This document shows, one piece after another, positions 50,462-58,735 of a DNA stretch of 64,000 nucleotides; the first letter of the stretch is position 1, and every line of letters starts with the position of its first letter. A program made the translations under genes and the position numbers. The stretch is taken from positions 1-64,000 of the forward strand of contig LVAA01000035.1 of assembly GCA_001603955.1 (NCBI GenBank), in the 5' to 3' direction. The notes beneath the pieces are model-generated. The model was not told where the DNA came from, did no database searches, and saw only the letters and a list, made by a program, of their open reading frames with translations. Origin of the DNA: Syntrophobacterales bacterium Delta_02 (GTDB taxonomy: Bacteria; Desulfobacterota; Syntrophorhabdia; Syntrophorhabdales; Syntrophorhabdaceae).

Positions 50462-50758
50462 CTAATAGGGATACACGTATACTCTCGGCGGCGGCGGATA
50501 GTAGTAATATACTCTCGGCGGCGGAGGTGGGGGAGCCGGCACGACGTACATGGGTTCCGGCCGGGCCAGAGTGCTTCCTATGATTGTCCCGGCAATGAGC
50601 CCGCTCGTGACTCCGACAAGGCCCCAACCCGCGCCTCTGCAACAGGATCCGCGGTAATACGGCCTGTGATGATATCTGCCCCTGGCCTCGCTGACGGCAG
50701 GTATGACCGCGATCATGAGAATTACAAAAGCGAGAAGGACTAAAACCGTTCTTTTCAT
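50462..50758 (-). CDS. secreted Gly/Pro/Tyr-rich hypothetical protein
   Basis: Signal peptide MKRTVLVLLAFVILMIAVIPAVSEA; C-terminal PPPPPPRVYYYYPPPPRVYVYPY repeat. Confidence 0.65.
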   Translation of the reverse strand: MKRTVLVLLAFVILMIAVIPAVSEARGRYHHRPYYRGSCCRGAGWGLVGVTSGLIAGTIIGSTLARPEPMYVVPAPPPPPPRVYYYYPPPPRVYVYPY

Positions 50759-50906
50759 GACCCCTCCATCGATCCGGATTCTGTGATGCTTTGTTTCGTA
50801 GATGTATAGCAAGATCGGTACCATCCGGCGAGCCGCCTTCAACTAACCGGTAATTCAGGTCTTCTTGCCGCCGGAGTGCTGATGGCAAAAGATTGGGAGG
50901 CAAGAT

Positions 50907-50947
50907 CTGTCGACACGGAACGAAAAATACGACATTACCGTCGACAG
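50907..50947. other. candidate left end of Mu-like element (or terminal dyad)
   Basis: CTGTCGACacggaacgaaaaatacgacattaccGTCGACAG inverted repeat beginning TG at 50908, with three CGACA motifs, at the switch from chromosome to low-GC DNA; TTACGACATC reappears inverted at 51061-51070. Confidence 0.35.
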
Positions 50948-51128
50948 GGTGTGTAGGGGGGTGTGATAACTAAGTACCGAATAATGTTATAAGTCACTTC
51001 TGACTAATCTTACGGTGGGTAAAATTAAGGGGATTTTGGGGGTGTTTTCAAGAGAGGTTTGATGTCGTAATAAGAAACAGCTCTACCATTGCTTTTGGAT
51101 TGGGACTAGTTTCCTGTGGGTCTGACAG

Positions 51129-52328
51129 TTATCCAAGCACTAATTTTATAACCCGATCCCTATGCCAATCTTTGTATTCGGGCATTCGAAAAGCTCTTGG
51201 ACGTACCCATCTTTCCAAGGCTTGTTCGGCTACTTCAGTTACGTGACATACATCCTGATAGTCGGGTGTTTCTTGTGCTCCACGTAGTATCTCCAAAGTA
51301 TTGCTGGCCATTTCGCATATGAACACTTCTCTACGAACACCATGCCGTAAGAAGTCTCTGTTAATTCCGATCAGTTCCATCGCCGCTCTTATGCTTCTGA
51401 GCCTCCAATTCGGTCCATTTCCATAACGGTTATTGGAATAATAGTTGTGTCCTTTGAATTTCAAGTATTCGCGAATCTTTGCGAACAAATCATCTGGTAT
51501 GTGAAAATGACCATATCCTGACGTGTAACCCACAGACCGGAAGTAATGCCTTCCGTCTAATCTGAGCCGGTTATAAACAGACGATCTGCCAAGAGCAGAT
51601 GTGGTAGTCACCACTAGAAGGTATGGTTGTTTTGCTTTCCCCGATATGATGCCGACCGTGTTTCCGTATTTCTCGGAAAACATGCTGATAATCTCTCTCG
51701 TTCTAACCAAGCAAGCAATCAACTTGCCGCCGAGCAACATGTTGTATGGGGGGAGTGCCCCCATAACATACGCATCCATAACATCAACAAGACGCTCTTT
51801 GCGGTCAGACCCGCTCCAGCCTATCGCTTCATCTCGAGCCTTCAGGTTAAAAACAGGATCACCCAGCGCAATCACGCCTATCAGTTTGTGGTTGTGATCA
51901 TCCCACACAAGGAAACGCATTCTGCGACCAAAACCTTCGGAAACAGGGATGCTCCAAGTAAGTGTTGCAAAGCGGAAAAGTCTGCTCTCAATCGTATTGG
52001 TTTGAACCATTTGAAGCCGAGGTTTTATGCGGTTTGGTTTGATATCCTTACCTGAGGCAAAATATCTCAATAACTCTGAAGCATTCTTTTGGATAAACAC
52101 CAGCGATTGTAGTTGTTTATTCTGGCGTTGAAACGAATGTCGTAGACGGATGGTATTCTTGCTAAGTTCCATCAGGCCGCAGGTGCCCTTTCCCGTTCGC
52201 CTGAGTTCTAGCAGATCAAAATGTGCGTCCAAATCCTGTTTGATCTGTGCCTCGAGACTCTCCAATTCAGCTTGATGAATATCGGGCTTAGATAGTGTGC
52301 GTTCTGCCTTACCCAGAATTACTGCCAC
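51129..52328 (-). CDS. DUF4338 / Druantia DruA-like protein
   Basis: MRFLVWDDHNHKLIGVIALGDPVFNLKARDEAIGWSG and VDVMDAYVMGALPPYNMLLGGKLIACLVRT are recognisable DUF4338 core motifs; GTG start overlaps upstream stop (TAGTG). Confidence 0.78.
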   Translation of the reverse strand: MAVILGKAERTLSKPDIHQAELESLEAQIKQDLDAHFDLLELRRTGKGTCGLMELSKNTIRLRHSFQRQNKQLQSLVFIQKNASELLRYFASGKDIKPNRIKPRLQMVQTNTIESRLFRFATLTWSIPVSEGFGRRMRFLVWDDHNHKLIGVIALGDPVFNLKARDEAIGWSGSDRKERLVDVMDAYVMGALPPYNMLLGGKLIACLVRTREIISMFSEKYGNTVGIISGKAKQPYLLVVTTTSALGRSSVYNRLRLDGRHYFRSVGYTSGYGHFHIPDDLFAKIREYLKFKGHNYYSNNRYGNGPNWRLRSIRAAMELIGINRDFLRHGVRREVFICEMASNTLEILRGAQETPDYQDVCHVTEVAEQALERWVRPRAFRMPEYKDWHRDRVIKLVLG

Positions 52329-53398
52329 TACGCTAATCCTTGGGGTGCTGTTAGTCTAATGACCCACGATGCTCCGATGCCTTCGCTGAAGGATTCAGTA
52401 AAATACTTTGCCGGGACGCTGGTCACGATTGTCAGAGACTTAATTAACGAAGAGACTATCCAGCAAGCTATGGTCTGCAGTTTTGATCCCAATATGGCCA
52501 AATGGACATCATACTTCTGTAGCAGTGCTGGATCAGAGAATAAGAGGAGGACAATTTGCTCTACAGACTTCCTATAGTCGAATGTACTCATATCTCTGAC
52601 ACTCCAATCTTTAATCAAAGACTCGTTGATGTCTATTAACGCTTGATAACGCCATGCATTCCGAGGCAAACGTGGCCTACCCGCTATGAAAAGCATATCG
52701 GAGTAACTCTCTTGTTTAAGGATCGCTGCAAGGCGGGCTGACTTAAAGGGCAGGAAACCGACTAACGCCCTTCCATGGCCTGGAGAATCATAGCCCTCAT
52801 GTCCTTCTACCAATTCAACCCGATGCTCATAACCAAACAGCCATGGTGCCTTATCGACTAGGTCTATGATAGAATTTGTGCCTATCTGCTCCCTTAGCGT
52901 CTTCCAGGCCTCCTCTTTCGGCCAATATTCTTGCGGTTCGCTGTATCCCAAGTACACCTTATGATTCGATTTGCTCGCCAAATCCAATGCCATAAAAAGA
53001 CTTCGGTTTGATAATCCTGTGATATCTATAAGGACTTCTTCTGTGTCGACCATGGCCAATGCTTGCTTGAGCCAGACGCCATCATTAGAGTTTGGGACAA
53101 CAGACCACTTGCCCGGTGCCGCCCCCTCCGCAAGGGTTTCAAACTCACGGCGATATTTCACGTTCCAGTCATCACCTTGAAGGCTGGGGGAATACCTACT
53201 GATTATCACCGTTGTAGGCTTCGACCGCGAATTAGTGATCTTCTGCAGTATCGCTAGAGATCGCTCTTCGAAACCTTCCGTTACTATGAGACTGATACGC
53301 TCCGTAAGGCTGTTGAGATACGCGTCAAAGTCTTGTTCAGGCTTTGCTTTCAGCAAATATTCTGCACACCTGGTTTCTTCTAAGCTAAGCAACCCCAT
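52328..53398 (-). CDS. Rossmann-like hypothetical protein of the putative defence operon
   Basis: RISLIVTEGFEERSLAILQKI..EVLIDITGLSNRSLFMALDLASKSNHKVYLGY; overlaps neighbours on both sides. Confidence 0.65.
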   Translation of the reverse strand: MGLLSLEETRCAEYLLKAKPEQDFDAYLNSLTERISLIVTEGFEERSLAILQKITNSRSKPTTVIISRYSPSLQGDDWNVKYRREFETLAEGAAPGKWSVVPNSNDGVWLKQALAMVDTEEVLIDITGLSNRSLFMALDLASKSNHKVYLGYSEPQEYWPKEEAWKTLREQIGTNSIIDLVDKAPWLFGYEHRVELVEGHEGYDSPGHGRALVGFLPFKSARLAAILKQESYSDMLFIAGRPRLPRNAWRYQALIDINESLIKDWSVRDMSTFDYRKSVEQIVLLLFSDPALLQKYDVHLAILGSKLQTIACWIVSSLIKSLTIVTSVPAKYFTESFSEGIGASWVIRLTAPQGLA

Positions 53399-55922
53399 TT
53401 TGCTCCTCAAATAATGGAATATTGCCCTTGGGTTTCTTCCAAATCTTTTTCGGGTTTAGCAGCCACTTTTCGTATTCACTGATGTTCAGATCAACGCAGC
53501 CATCTCTTGAAGGGCTGAAAGGGAAACAGGGGGCATAGAGTCTTCGAAAGTATAACTTGCGCGTTGGCAGTCCCCCTTTGCTCTTACCACTACCTCCTGG
53601 TATAAGAACACTGTGTTTGAAAAGTTCATCCTGCATTCTTCTTGCCTCTTCGGACAACTCCTCAGTTCCTTCAATTTCAATCCTTAGCCGTTCATCAGGG
53701 TCGTTCTTATTGTGGGAATTCAGAAGGTATTGCTTTAAAAGGTTTCCCAGACCCTCTGCAAACTCATAAAGTTTGGGGCCATACACCGCTGTCGACCGAA
53801 GCATGGCTAGTTGGCGAAAGGCGAACTGTTTTGTAGTCTCATCTTGGCTCTTAGCCGGAATACTAGCATTACTTCCCCATCTTCCGGCAACAAGGGAATG
53901 GAGAAGCTCAATGATGTAGCTCACATCACCCGAACAGAGACGACAAAGAAGACGAAAACCGTAAAAGCGGGCATCCCCGGGCCGACTCTGCTTACATATA
54001 TAAGTACCAAAGTTCCCATCGTGCGCATGTTCATCGAGCATCGCTCTAAGCTCCCCGATACTCCCCAACCCAGTCTCTTCGAATCTCACCTGCAGAATAA
54101 GCTCAAAGAACTCAAGGCACCTTCTTTCTTCTGCTCTAAAGTACACTTCGCCCAAATTAACCTTTGTAAGCTCCCGTCCTTCCTTATATTTTCTGCCGAG
54201 TGTATCACTAAGGACGGGGCCATCCCCTTCACTACTGAGTTTGATTCTCACCTCACTAGACAGTCTAAAAATGACCGGGTTGTAAGCGCTAATCGCGAAA
54301 GGGGGAAGAAGAGTGGGACTATAATCATCAAGAAGAAACCACACTTCTTTCGATCGAACCCAATTGAGTGACCTGACCGCCCGAGCCAAATGGTACAATA
54401 CATTGTCCGCGGACATATCGGTTGGTTTGTACGCTGACGGGTCGGGTAAGTTCGACAATTCGACAACCCGCCTCTCGACAGCTTCCAGCAAGTTGCTGTA
54501 TTGAATGCCGTTACGACCATTACCGTCTAGACATAGAAGTGATGCAAAAACAGGAACAAGTTGTCCGAGTTCCTCCTGAGATATGGCCGCTAAACGTTCA
54601 AGGTGAAGCCAGGATAACGTTCTAAGTATCTCATACATGAAATGAATATTAATGAATTCACGGCAAAAATCCTCAGCGAGATTCCTATTAGAATCCTCAA
54701 GCTTCTTGTAAGGGGAACGAATAAAGGGGGTGCGAAGCTCTCCCAAGCGAACCAGGAATCCTACATACTTTGAGGAATTCAATCGGTTTTCGACTTCTTC
54801 TCGGGAGTTTTCTCCTTTTTCCGGGCGAGCCTGGCTTGATATAGAAAGATATCGCAAAAGCATCGTCTTCCCGCAACCCCTAGGACCCGTTATCAAAACC
54901 GGTTCTGATTTCTCAATTCTGTCTTTCCACCTGAGCGTATCTCGAAACAAAAGGCCTATGTCTTGGGGGGCGAGATTTATTGCATTGGTGTTCGACAGGG
55001 GTTCTGTTAGAGAGACTCGCGATTGTGTCTTCATTTCCTCGAAGGAAGGAAATTCATTTCCAGTAATGGCTTCACTCACCGTGTTACGAAGTTCCGTAAC
55101 AACTTGTGCTGGATCGAGGTTTCTTCTGGAAACGTTTGGGTCTGAAAGGCGCTGCCCGAGCTGTCGCAGATTCCTCACAAACGATCGGTCTATCGGACCA
55201 AGCCTAGTGAAATTGGACTTTTCAAAACAAGCAGCTAGGCTGAGTATGTGCTTGCTAAGGTAGACGTAGTCGGAACGTACCTCATGTTCGGTTTCACCCG
55301 GCAACACTGTCACGGCCGATCCAAAATCTATCAGTTTTGCCTCGTAATGCTCTGGAAGATTTTCATCCGGAGCCACACTCCGAACGAGGATGTTGTCGTC
55401 GTGTAAGTCATGGTGCCAAAGCTGTCTCGTATGCATTCGAGCCAAACCACTACTAATCCCAGCCAGGATGTCTACTACATCAATCTTGGTTGGCCTAAAG
55501 TCTTCCTTCTCAATAATCTTGCCCAACGGTATTGCGTTCTCAACATACTCGAAAACAAGACACAGGACCTCAACTTCCTTTTCGAACAGCTTTAGGCGCG
55601 TGTTAATGGCACGAACGAATCGAGCAATGTTCCTATGAGGGGAACAAGCCACTAGAGCCTTTACTTCATGATCTGTCACCTCGGCCTTCGCCAATCGGTG
55701 CGTTGGTATGAGCTTGAGCGCGAACTCTTGGTAATCATCACGAACCTTCACGGTCCAGCCATAAAAACCTCGTCCTATAATCTCAACGGGTTCGTAATCG
55801 TCAATTCTCGCTTCCAGAAGCTGGGGTCCTATATCGATGGGGCTGCCACAATTCGGACATGAACCGTCATACATGTCGGATTTGCCGGAACAAAAACAAC
55901 AACCGTACTCTTTTGTGGACAT
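53385..55922 (-). CDS. Zn-ribbon / Ser-Thr protein kinase / P-loop (ORC-CDC6-like) ATPase fusion
   Basis: CCFCSGKSDMYDGSCPNCG; kinase VEIIGRGFYGWTVKV, LWHHDLHDDNILV, KLIDFGSAV; Walker A VLITGPRGCGKTMLLRYLS; Walker B-like VWFLLDDYS. ORF open to 55955. Confidence 0.82.
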   Translation of the reverse strand: MSTKEYGCCFCSGKSDMYDGSCPNCGSPIDIGPQLLEARIDDYEPVEIIGRGFYGWTVKVRDDYQEFALKLIPTHRLAKAEVTDHEVKALVACSPHRNIARFVRAINTRLKLFEKEVEVLCLVFEYVENAIPLGKIIEKEDFRPTKIDVVDILAGISSGLARMHTRQLWHHDLHDDNILVRSVAPDENLPEHYEAKLIDFGSAVTVLPGETEHEVRSDYVYLSKHILSLAACFEKSNFTRLGPIDRSFVRNLRQLGQRLSDPNVSRRNLDPAQVVTELRNTVSEAITGNEFPSFEEMKTQSRVSLTEPLSNTNAINLAPQDIGLLFRDTLRWKDRIEKSEPVLITGPRGCGKTMLLRYLSISSQARPEKGENSREEVENRLNSSKYVGFLVRLGELRTPFIRSPYKKLEDSNRNLAEDFCREFINIHFMYEILRTLSWLHLERLAAISQEELGQLVPVFASLLCLDGNGRNGIQYSNLLEAVERRVVELSNLPDPSAYKPTDMSADNVLYHLARAVRSLNWVRSKEVWFLLDDYSPTLLPPFAISAYNPVIFRLSSEVRIKLSSEGDGPVLSDTLGRKYKEGRELTKVNLGEVYFRAEERRCLEFFELILQVRFEETGLGSIGELRAMLDEHAHDGNFGTYICKQSRPGDARFYGFRLLCRLCSGDVSYIIELLHSLVAGRWGSNASIPAKSQDETTKQFAFRQLAMLRSTAVYGPKLYEFAEGLGNLLKQYLLNSHNKNDPDERLRIEIEGTEELSEEARRMQDELFKHSVLIPGGSGKSKGGLPTRKLYFRRLYAPCFPFSPSRDGCVDLNISEYEKWLLNPKKIWKKPKGNIPLFEEQNGVA

Positions 55923-55926
55923 TTCT

Positions 55927-56511
55927 CTAACTCCCCCCGCTATTCGTCCTGCCACTAGCTTGGAAAATCTCTTTTGATATTGCTTCGAGTCTATCTAAAA
56001 CGTGGCTGACGGAGAACCCCGAGACAAAGGCCAGAGCGTAGAGCAAGTATCTTCCTCTGTCGGAGATCTCCTCTGTCGGCAGCTTTGACAACACTTGAAA
56101 CCCTATGAAGGTGAGGGTATAGGCGAGAGCACCCAAAACAGCACCCAACAAAGGGCGCGTCAGATAATAAAACAACCAGCCCAGACTCCAGTCAGTCGTT
56201 GAACCATTCAACCCCGAGGTTTTGGCAGCGCTTTCTGTTATCAATACCTTGTAATATTTTCGGCTTGATGCCATCGCCGCTCCTAGCATTCCGAACGCCC
56301 CGCAGAGAAAATGCGTTCTCAGCAGTTCTCTAGTGGCGAGAATCGGGACAGCATTGAGATGTATCACAACAAGTATGGTTAAAGCGAGAAAGATGTACAT
56401 CACGAGCGCCACGCCCACTACATAGCAACCAATGGGGTAACTTGCTTTCATGCTCTGCGTCTCTTCCTTTCTGGTCGTCTCAGAACCGTCTGTGTATTGG
56501 GTCTCTGACAC
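55927..56511 (-). CDS. multi-pass membrane protein, first gene of putative operon
   Basis: Several hydrophobic segments (CYVVGVALVMYIFLALTILVVIHL; LLGAVLGALAYTLTFIGFQVL); start 56511 or 56448. Confidence 0.6.
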   Translation of the reverse strand: MSETQYTDGSETTRKEETQSMKASYPIGCYVVGVALVMYIFLALTILVVIHLNAVPILATRELLRTHFLCGAFGMLGAAMASSRKYYKVLITESAAKTSGLNGSTTDWSLGWLFYYLTRPLLGAVLGALAYTLTFIGFQVLSKLPTEEISDRGRYLLYALAFVSGFSVSHVLDRLEAISKEIFQASGRTNSGGS

Positions 56512-56561
56512 AGTTCATCGTTCCATCGTTCATTCTCTGCAGATCTCCGGCAACGGCCAGC

Positions 56562-56575
56562 AAGATTCGAATCTT
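56562..56575. promoter_or_regulatory. perfect 14-bp palindrome AAGATTCGAATCTT upstream of the operon
   Basis: Perfect dyad in the leader between repressor gene and membrane-protein gene. Confidence 0.4.
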
Positions 56576-56636
56576 CGCCAGTATAGAAGTCTCATGATTG
56601 GTGCAGAAACCTTGCGAGTTGACTGCCCATATGGCC

Positions 56637-57317
56637 TTATCTCTCCAATTCCCTTGCGAACCATATAACCTTACCATTGATCTTTGCTTGATCAGCTTGA
56701 ACTTCAAAAGCCTCGTACATCTTATTATCGCTGATGATTCTTACTCGGTCCCCGATAGGCTGAATTCTCTTAATCATAATCACATCGTCCAAAGCAATAG
56801 CGTAGACACCGCCCTGGGGTTCTAAATAGTTCCTTCCGCGATCGATGAGAACAAGGTCACCGTTCAGGAGTGTCGGTTGCATGCTATCCCCAGAAACCTT
56901 TATGAGAACCATATCTTTCGCGCTGCCCTTCCGGGCGATCCATTCCTTCCGGAAGGCCACCCTCATTTCTATGGAATTCTCGGGAGCAAATCCGGTTCCG
57001 GCACTGATTCTACCGCTCACCTGGGGAACATACGTGAAACCTGGTTCTCCTGCGTGTTCAAGGTGACTCAAATCCTTTTTCCGCGATTTCTCTTCCGTTC
57101 CGGCATGCTTCGTGGCTACTTGGCCTGTAAGCAACCAATTCAGCGACAAACCTTCTTCTTCACATAATGAAACAATAAGATCGTAAGGAACAGTGGACCG
57201 TTTTCGCCAATTTGAAACAGTAGTGGGCTTAACATTAAGCAGCTTGGCAAGGGCCGTGTCATTCTTAAGGCCTTTAAACTCAATAATCTTGTCTAAAATC
57301 TCATTAATAGTGCGCAT
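56637..57317 (-). CDS. phage repressor, XRE HTH plus S24/LexA-like peptidase domain
   Basis: N-terminal HTH TALAKLLNVKPTTVSNWRKRSTVP; S24 KVSGDSMQPTLLNGDLVLIDRG. Confidence 0.9.
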   Translation of the reverse strand: MRTINEILDKIIEFKGLKNDTALAKLLNVKPTTVSNWRKRSTVPYDLIVSLCEEEGLSLNWLLTGQVATKHAGTEEKSRKKDLSHLEHAGEPGFTYVPQVSGRISAGTGFAPENSIEMRVAFRKEWIARKGSAKDMVLIKVSGDSMQPTLLNGDLVLIDRGRNYLEPQGGVYAIALDDVIMIKRIQPIGDRVRIISDNKMYEAFEVQADQAKINGKVIWFARELER

Positions 57318-57325
57318 AATGACTT

Positions 57326-57340
57326 TCCACAGTATGTGGA
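57326..57340. promoter_or_regulatory. candidate repressor operator TCCACA-gta-TGTGGA
   Basis: Perfect inverted repeat between repressor and divergent HTH gene; TTTGTGGATAT half-site again at 57366-57376. Confidence 0.6.
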
Positions 57341-57348
57341 TTATTCTC

Positions 57349-57379
57349 TTGACACATTATTTCAGTTTGTGGATATAAT
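57349..57379 (+). promoter_or_regulatory. early promoter of prophage
   Basis: TTGACA at 57349, TATAAT at 57374 (19-bp spacer), overlapping TGTGGAT half-site. Confidence 0.6.
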
Positions 57380-57385
57380 CTAACC

Positions 57386-57607
57386 ATGGCAACAACAGAG
57401 ACCAAAAAAAAGATCCAGAAACTCATGATCGACAGGGACGTGAAGGGCGCCGCCATCGCCCGGAAGGTGGGCTGCACGCGCCAGAACGTGTACCACGTCA
57501 TAACCGGTCGGCAGGTGTCGCCCCACATACGCCAGGCGATCGCCGAGTCCCTGGGCGTCCAGGTCTCGGACCTCTGGCCGGCCGAAGCATCCGAGGAGGC
57601 CGCATAG
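57386..57607 (+). CDS. Cro/Ner-like HTH DNA-binding protein
   Basis: LMIDRDVKGAAIARKVGCTRQNVYHVITGRQVSPHIRQAIAESLGV. Confidence 0.82.
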   Translation: MATTETKKKIQKLMIDRDVKGAAIARKVGCTRQNVYHVITGRQVSPHIRQAIAESLGVQVSDLWPAEASEEAA

Positions 57608-57676
57608 GTGACGGGCATGAGGATACTCCCCATAGAGAAAGTCCTGCAGATAGGCATTGAAAGCGGCATTTTCCCG

Positions 57677-58174
57677 TCATTCATACTGGGTCACGAGTTC
57701 CCAAAAGGTCCGGTCCACGATGTCATACTCGCGGAACCGGGTGCACAGGTAGATGACAAGATCGGCAGGGACGAGTAAGTGATAAAGGACCGTATCAGCA
57801 TTGAAGAACGCCAGCCTGAAGGAGGAGGTTACCTTCCTCTGCCGCATGAGCCGTCTGTGGGCGTTCGCCAGCTCGACCTGGTGGTACCCCTCCCTGTTCT
57901 CGATCTCATCGATCCCGATACATATCGCGGCACGTATGAATGCCTCGAAGCCCTCGTAGGGCAGCCTGTCGAAGATCGCCACGGGCTTGTACCCCTTCGT
58001 GAGCACATATCCCCTGAGGTACGGCACAGCCGCCTTGTTCGCGTTCGCGGCGGGCGTGTTCGCAAAACCGAGCTTCTTTCCCTTGGCTCCCGCAGGCCGG
58101 CGTCTTATCTCCTCGAGATCCTTCTCAACGCTGAACACCGGCTCATACCTGAGCGCTGTGGCCGTATTTTCCAT
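57677..58174 (-). CDS. hypothetical protein, antisense to prophage early operon
   Basis: 165-aa minus-strand ORF with no competing plus-strand gene. Confidence 0.55.
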   Translation of the reverse strand: MENTATALRYEPVFSVEKDLEEIRRRPAGAKGKKLGFANTPAANANKAAVPYLRGYVLTKGYKPVAIFDRLPYEGFEAFIRAAICIGIDEIENREGYHQVELANAHRRLMRQRKVTSSFRLAFFNADTVLYHLLVPADLVIYLCTRFREYDIVDRTFWELVTQYE

Positions 58175-58238
58175 ACCTTCCCTGCATTTCCTGATTTCAA
58201 AGATAGTTTGATTCTAACAAACAGAACAGGGGTTTGCA

Positions 58239-58721
58239 ATGTCAAAAGTTAAGCGGAAAATTGACAGCCGCCAGGGGGGACTCTTCGAGTACCTGAAACC
58301 TGAAAGACCCCCCGCTCCCGGGAGCCTCAACGTCAGCGCCCGGATCCGCCAGGCCGTCTCCTCGGCCATCAAGAAGTCCGGCATGGACCGCGTCGACATC
58401 TGCTCGGCGATCTACAAGCTCACCGGAATCGAGGTGCCGAAGAGCACCCTCGACAACTGGTCGGCGGAGAGCCGGGACCTGGCGGGCGACATCATAGACA
58501 ACAACGGCAACAAGAGATGGGGCATGTCCGTCGACGTCCTCGCCGCCTTCTGTCAGGTCTGCGGCGACTACGAGGTGCTCTTCATCCTCGTCGAGGCCTG
58601 CAACTACAAGGCCCTGAAGGGCAAGGACGTGGTCCGGGCCCGGGCAGGGCTTCTCAAGGAAGAGATCACCAAGAAACAACAGGAGCTCAAGGAGCTGGAG
58701 CGGGCGCTCCTCGAACACTAA
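58239..58721 (+). CDS. phage-associated hypothetical protein (possible DNA-binding)
   Basis: 160 aa, KSGMDRVDICSAIYKLTGIEVPKSTLDNWSAE HTH-like. Confidence 0.7.
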   Translation: MSKVKRKIDSRQGGLFEYLKPERPPAPGSLNVSARIRQAVSSAIKKSGMDRVDICSAIYKLTGIEVPKSTLDNWSAESRDLAGDIIDNNGNKRWGMSVDVLAAFCQVCGDYEVLFILVEACNYKALKGKDVVRARAGLLKEEITKKQQELKELERALLEH

Positions 58722-58735
58722 AGAAGGAGGGACAT

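Noticed and set aside
9915-50462. Word-repeat arrays as CRISPR arrays
   Set aside because: Units are only 7 or 9 bp, contiguous, degenerate, and followed by inverted copies; no 25-40 bp repeats with unique spacers and no cas genes
51129-56511. Calling the operon a complete Druantia system
   Set aside because: Only a DUF4338/DruA-like protein is recognisable; the large DruE helicase and DruB-D are not seen in the window
56530-56600. tRNA-like TTCGAAT sequence upstream of the operon as a tRNA gene or attachment site
   Set aside because: The T-loop-like string is just the palindrome AAGATTCGAATCTT; flanking stems do not pair as a T-arm and no acceptor stem or anticodon arm could be found
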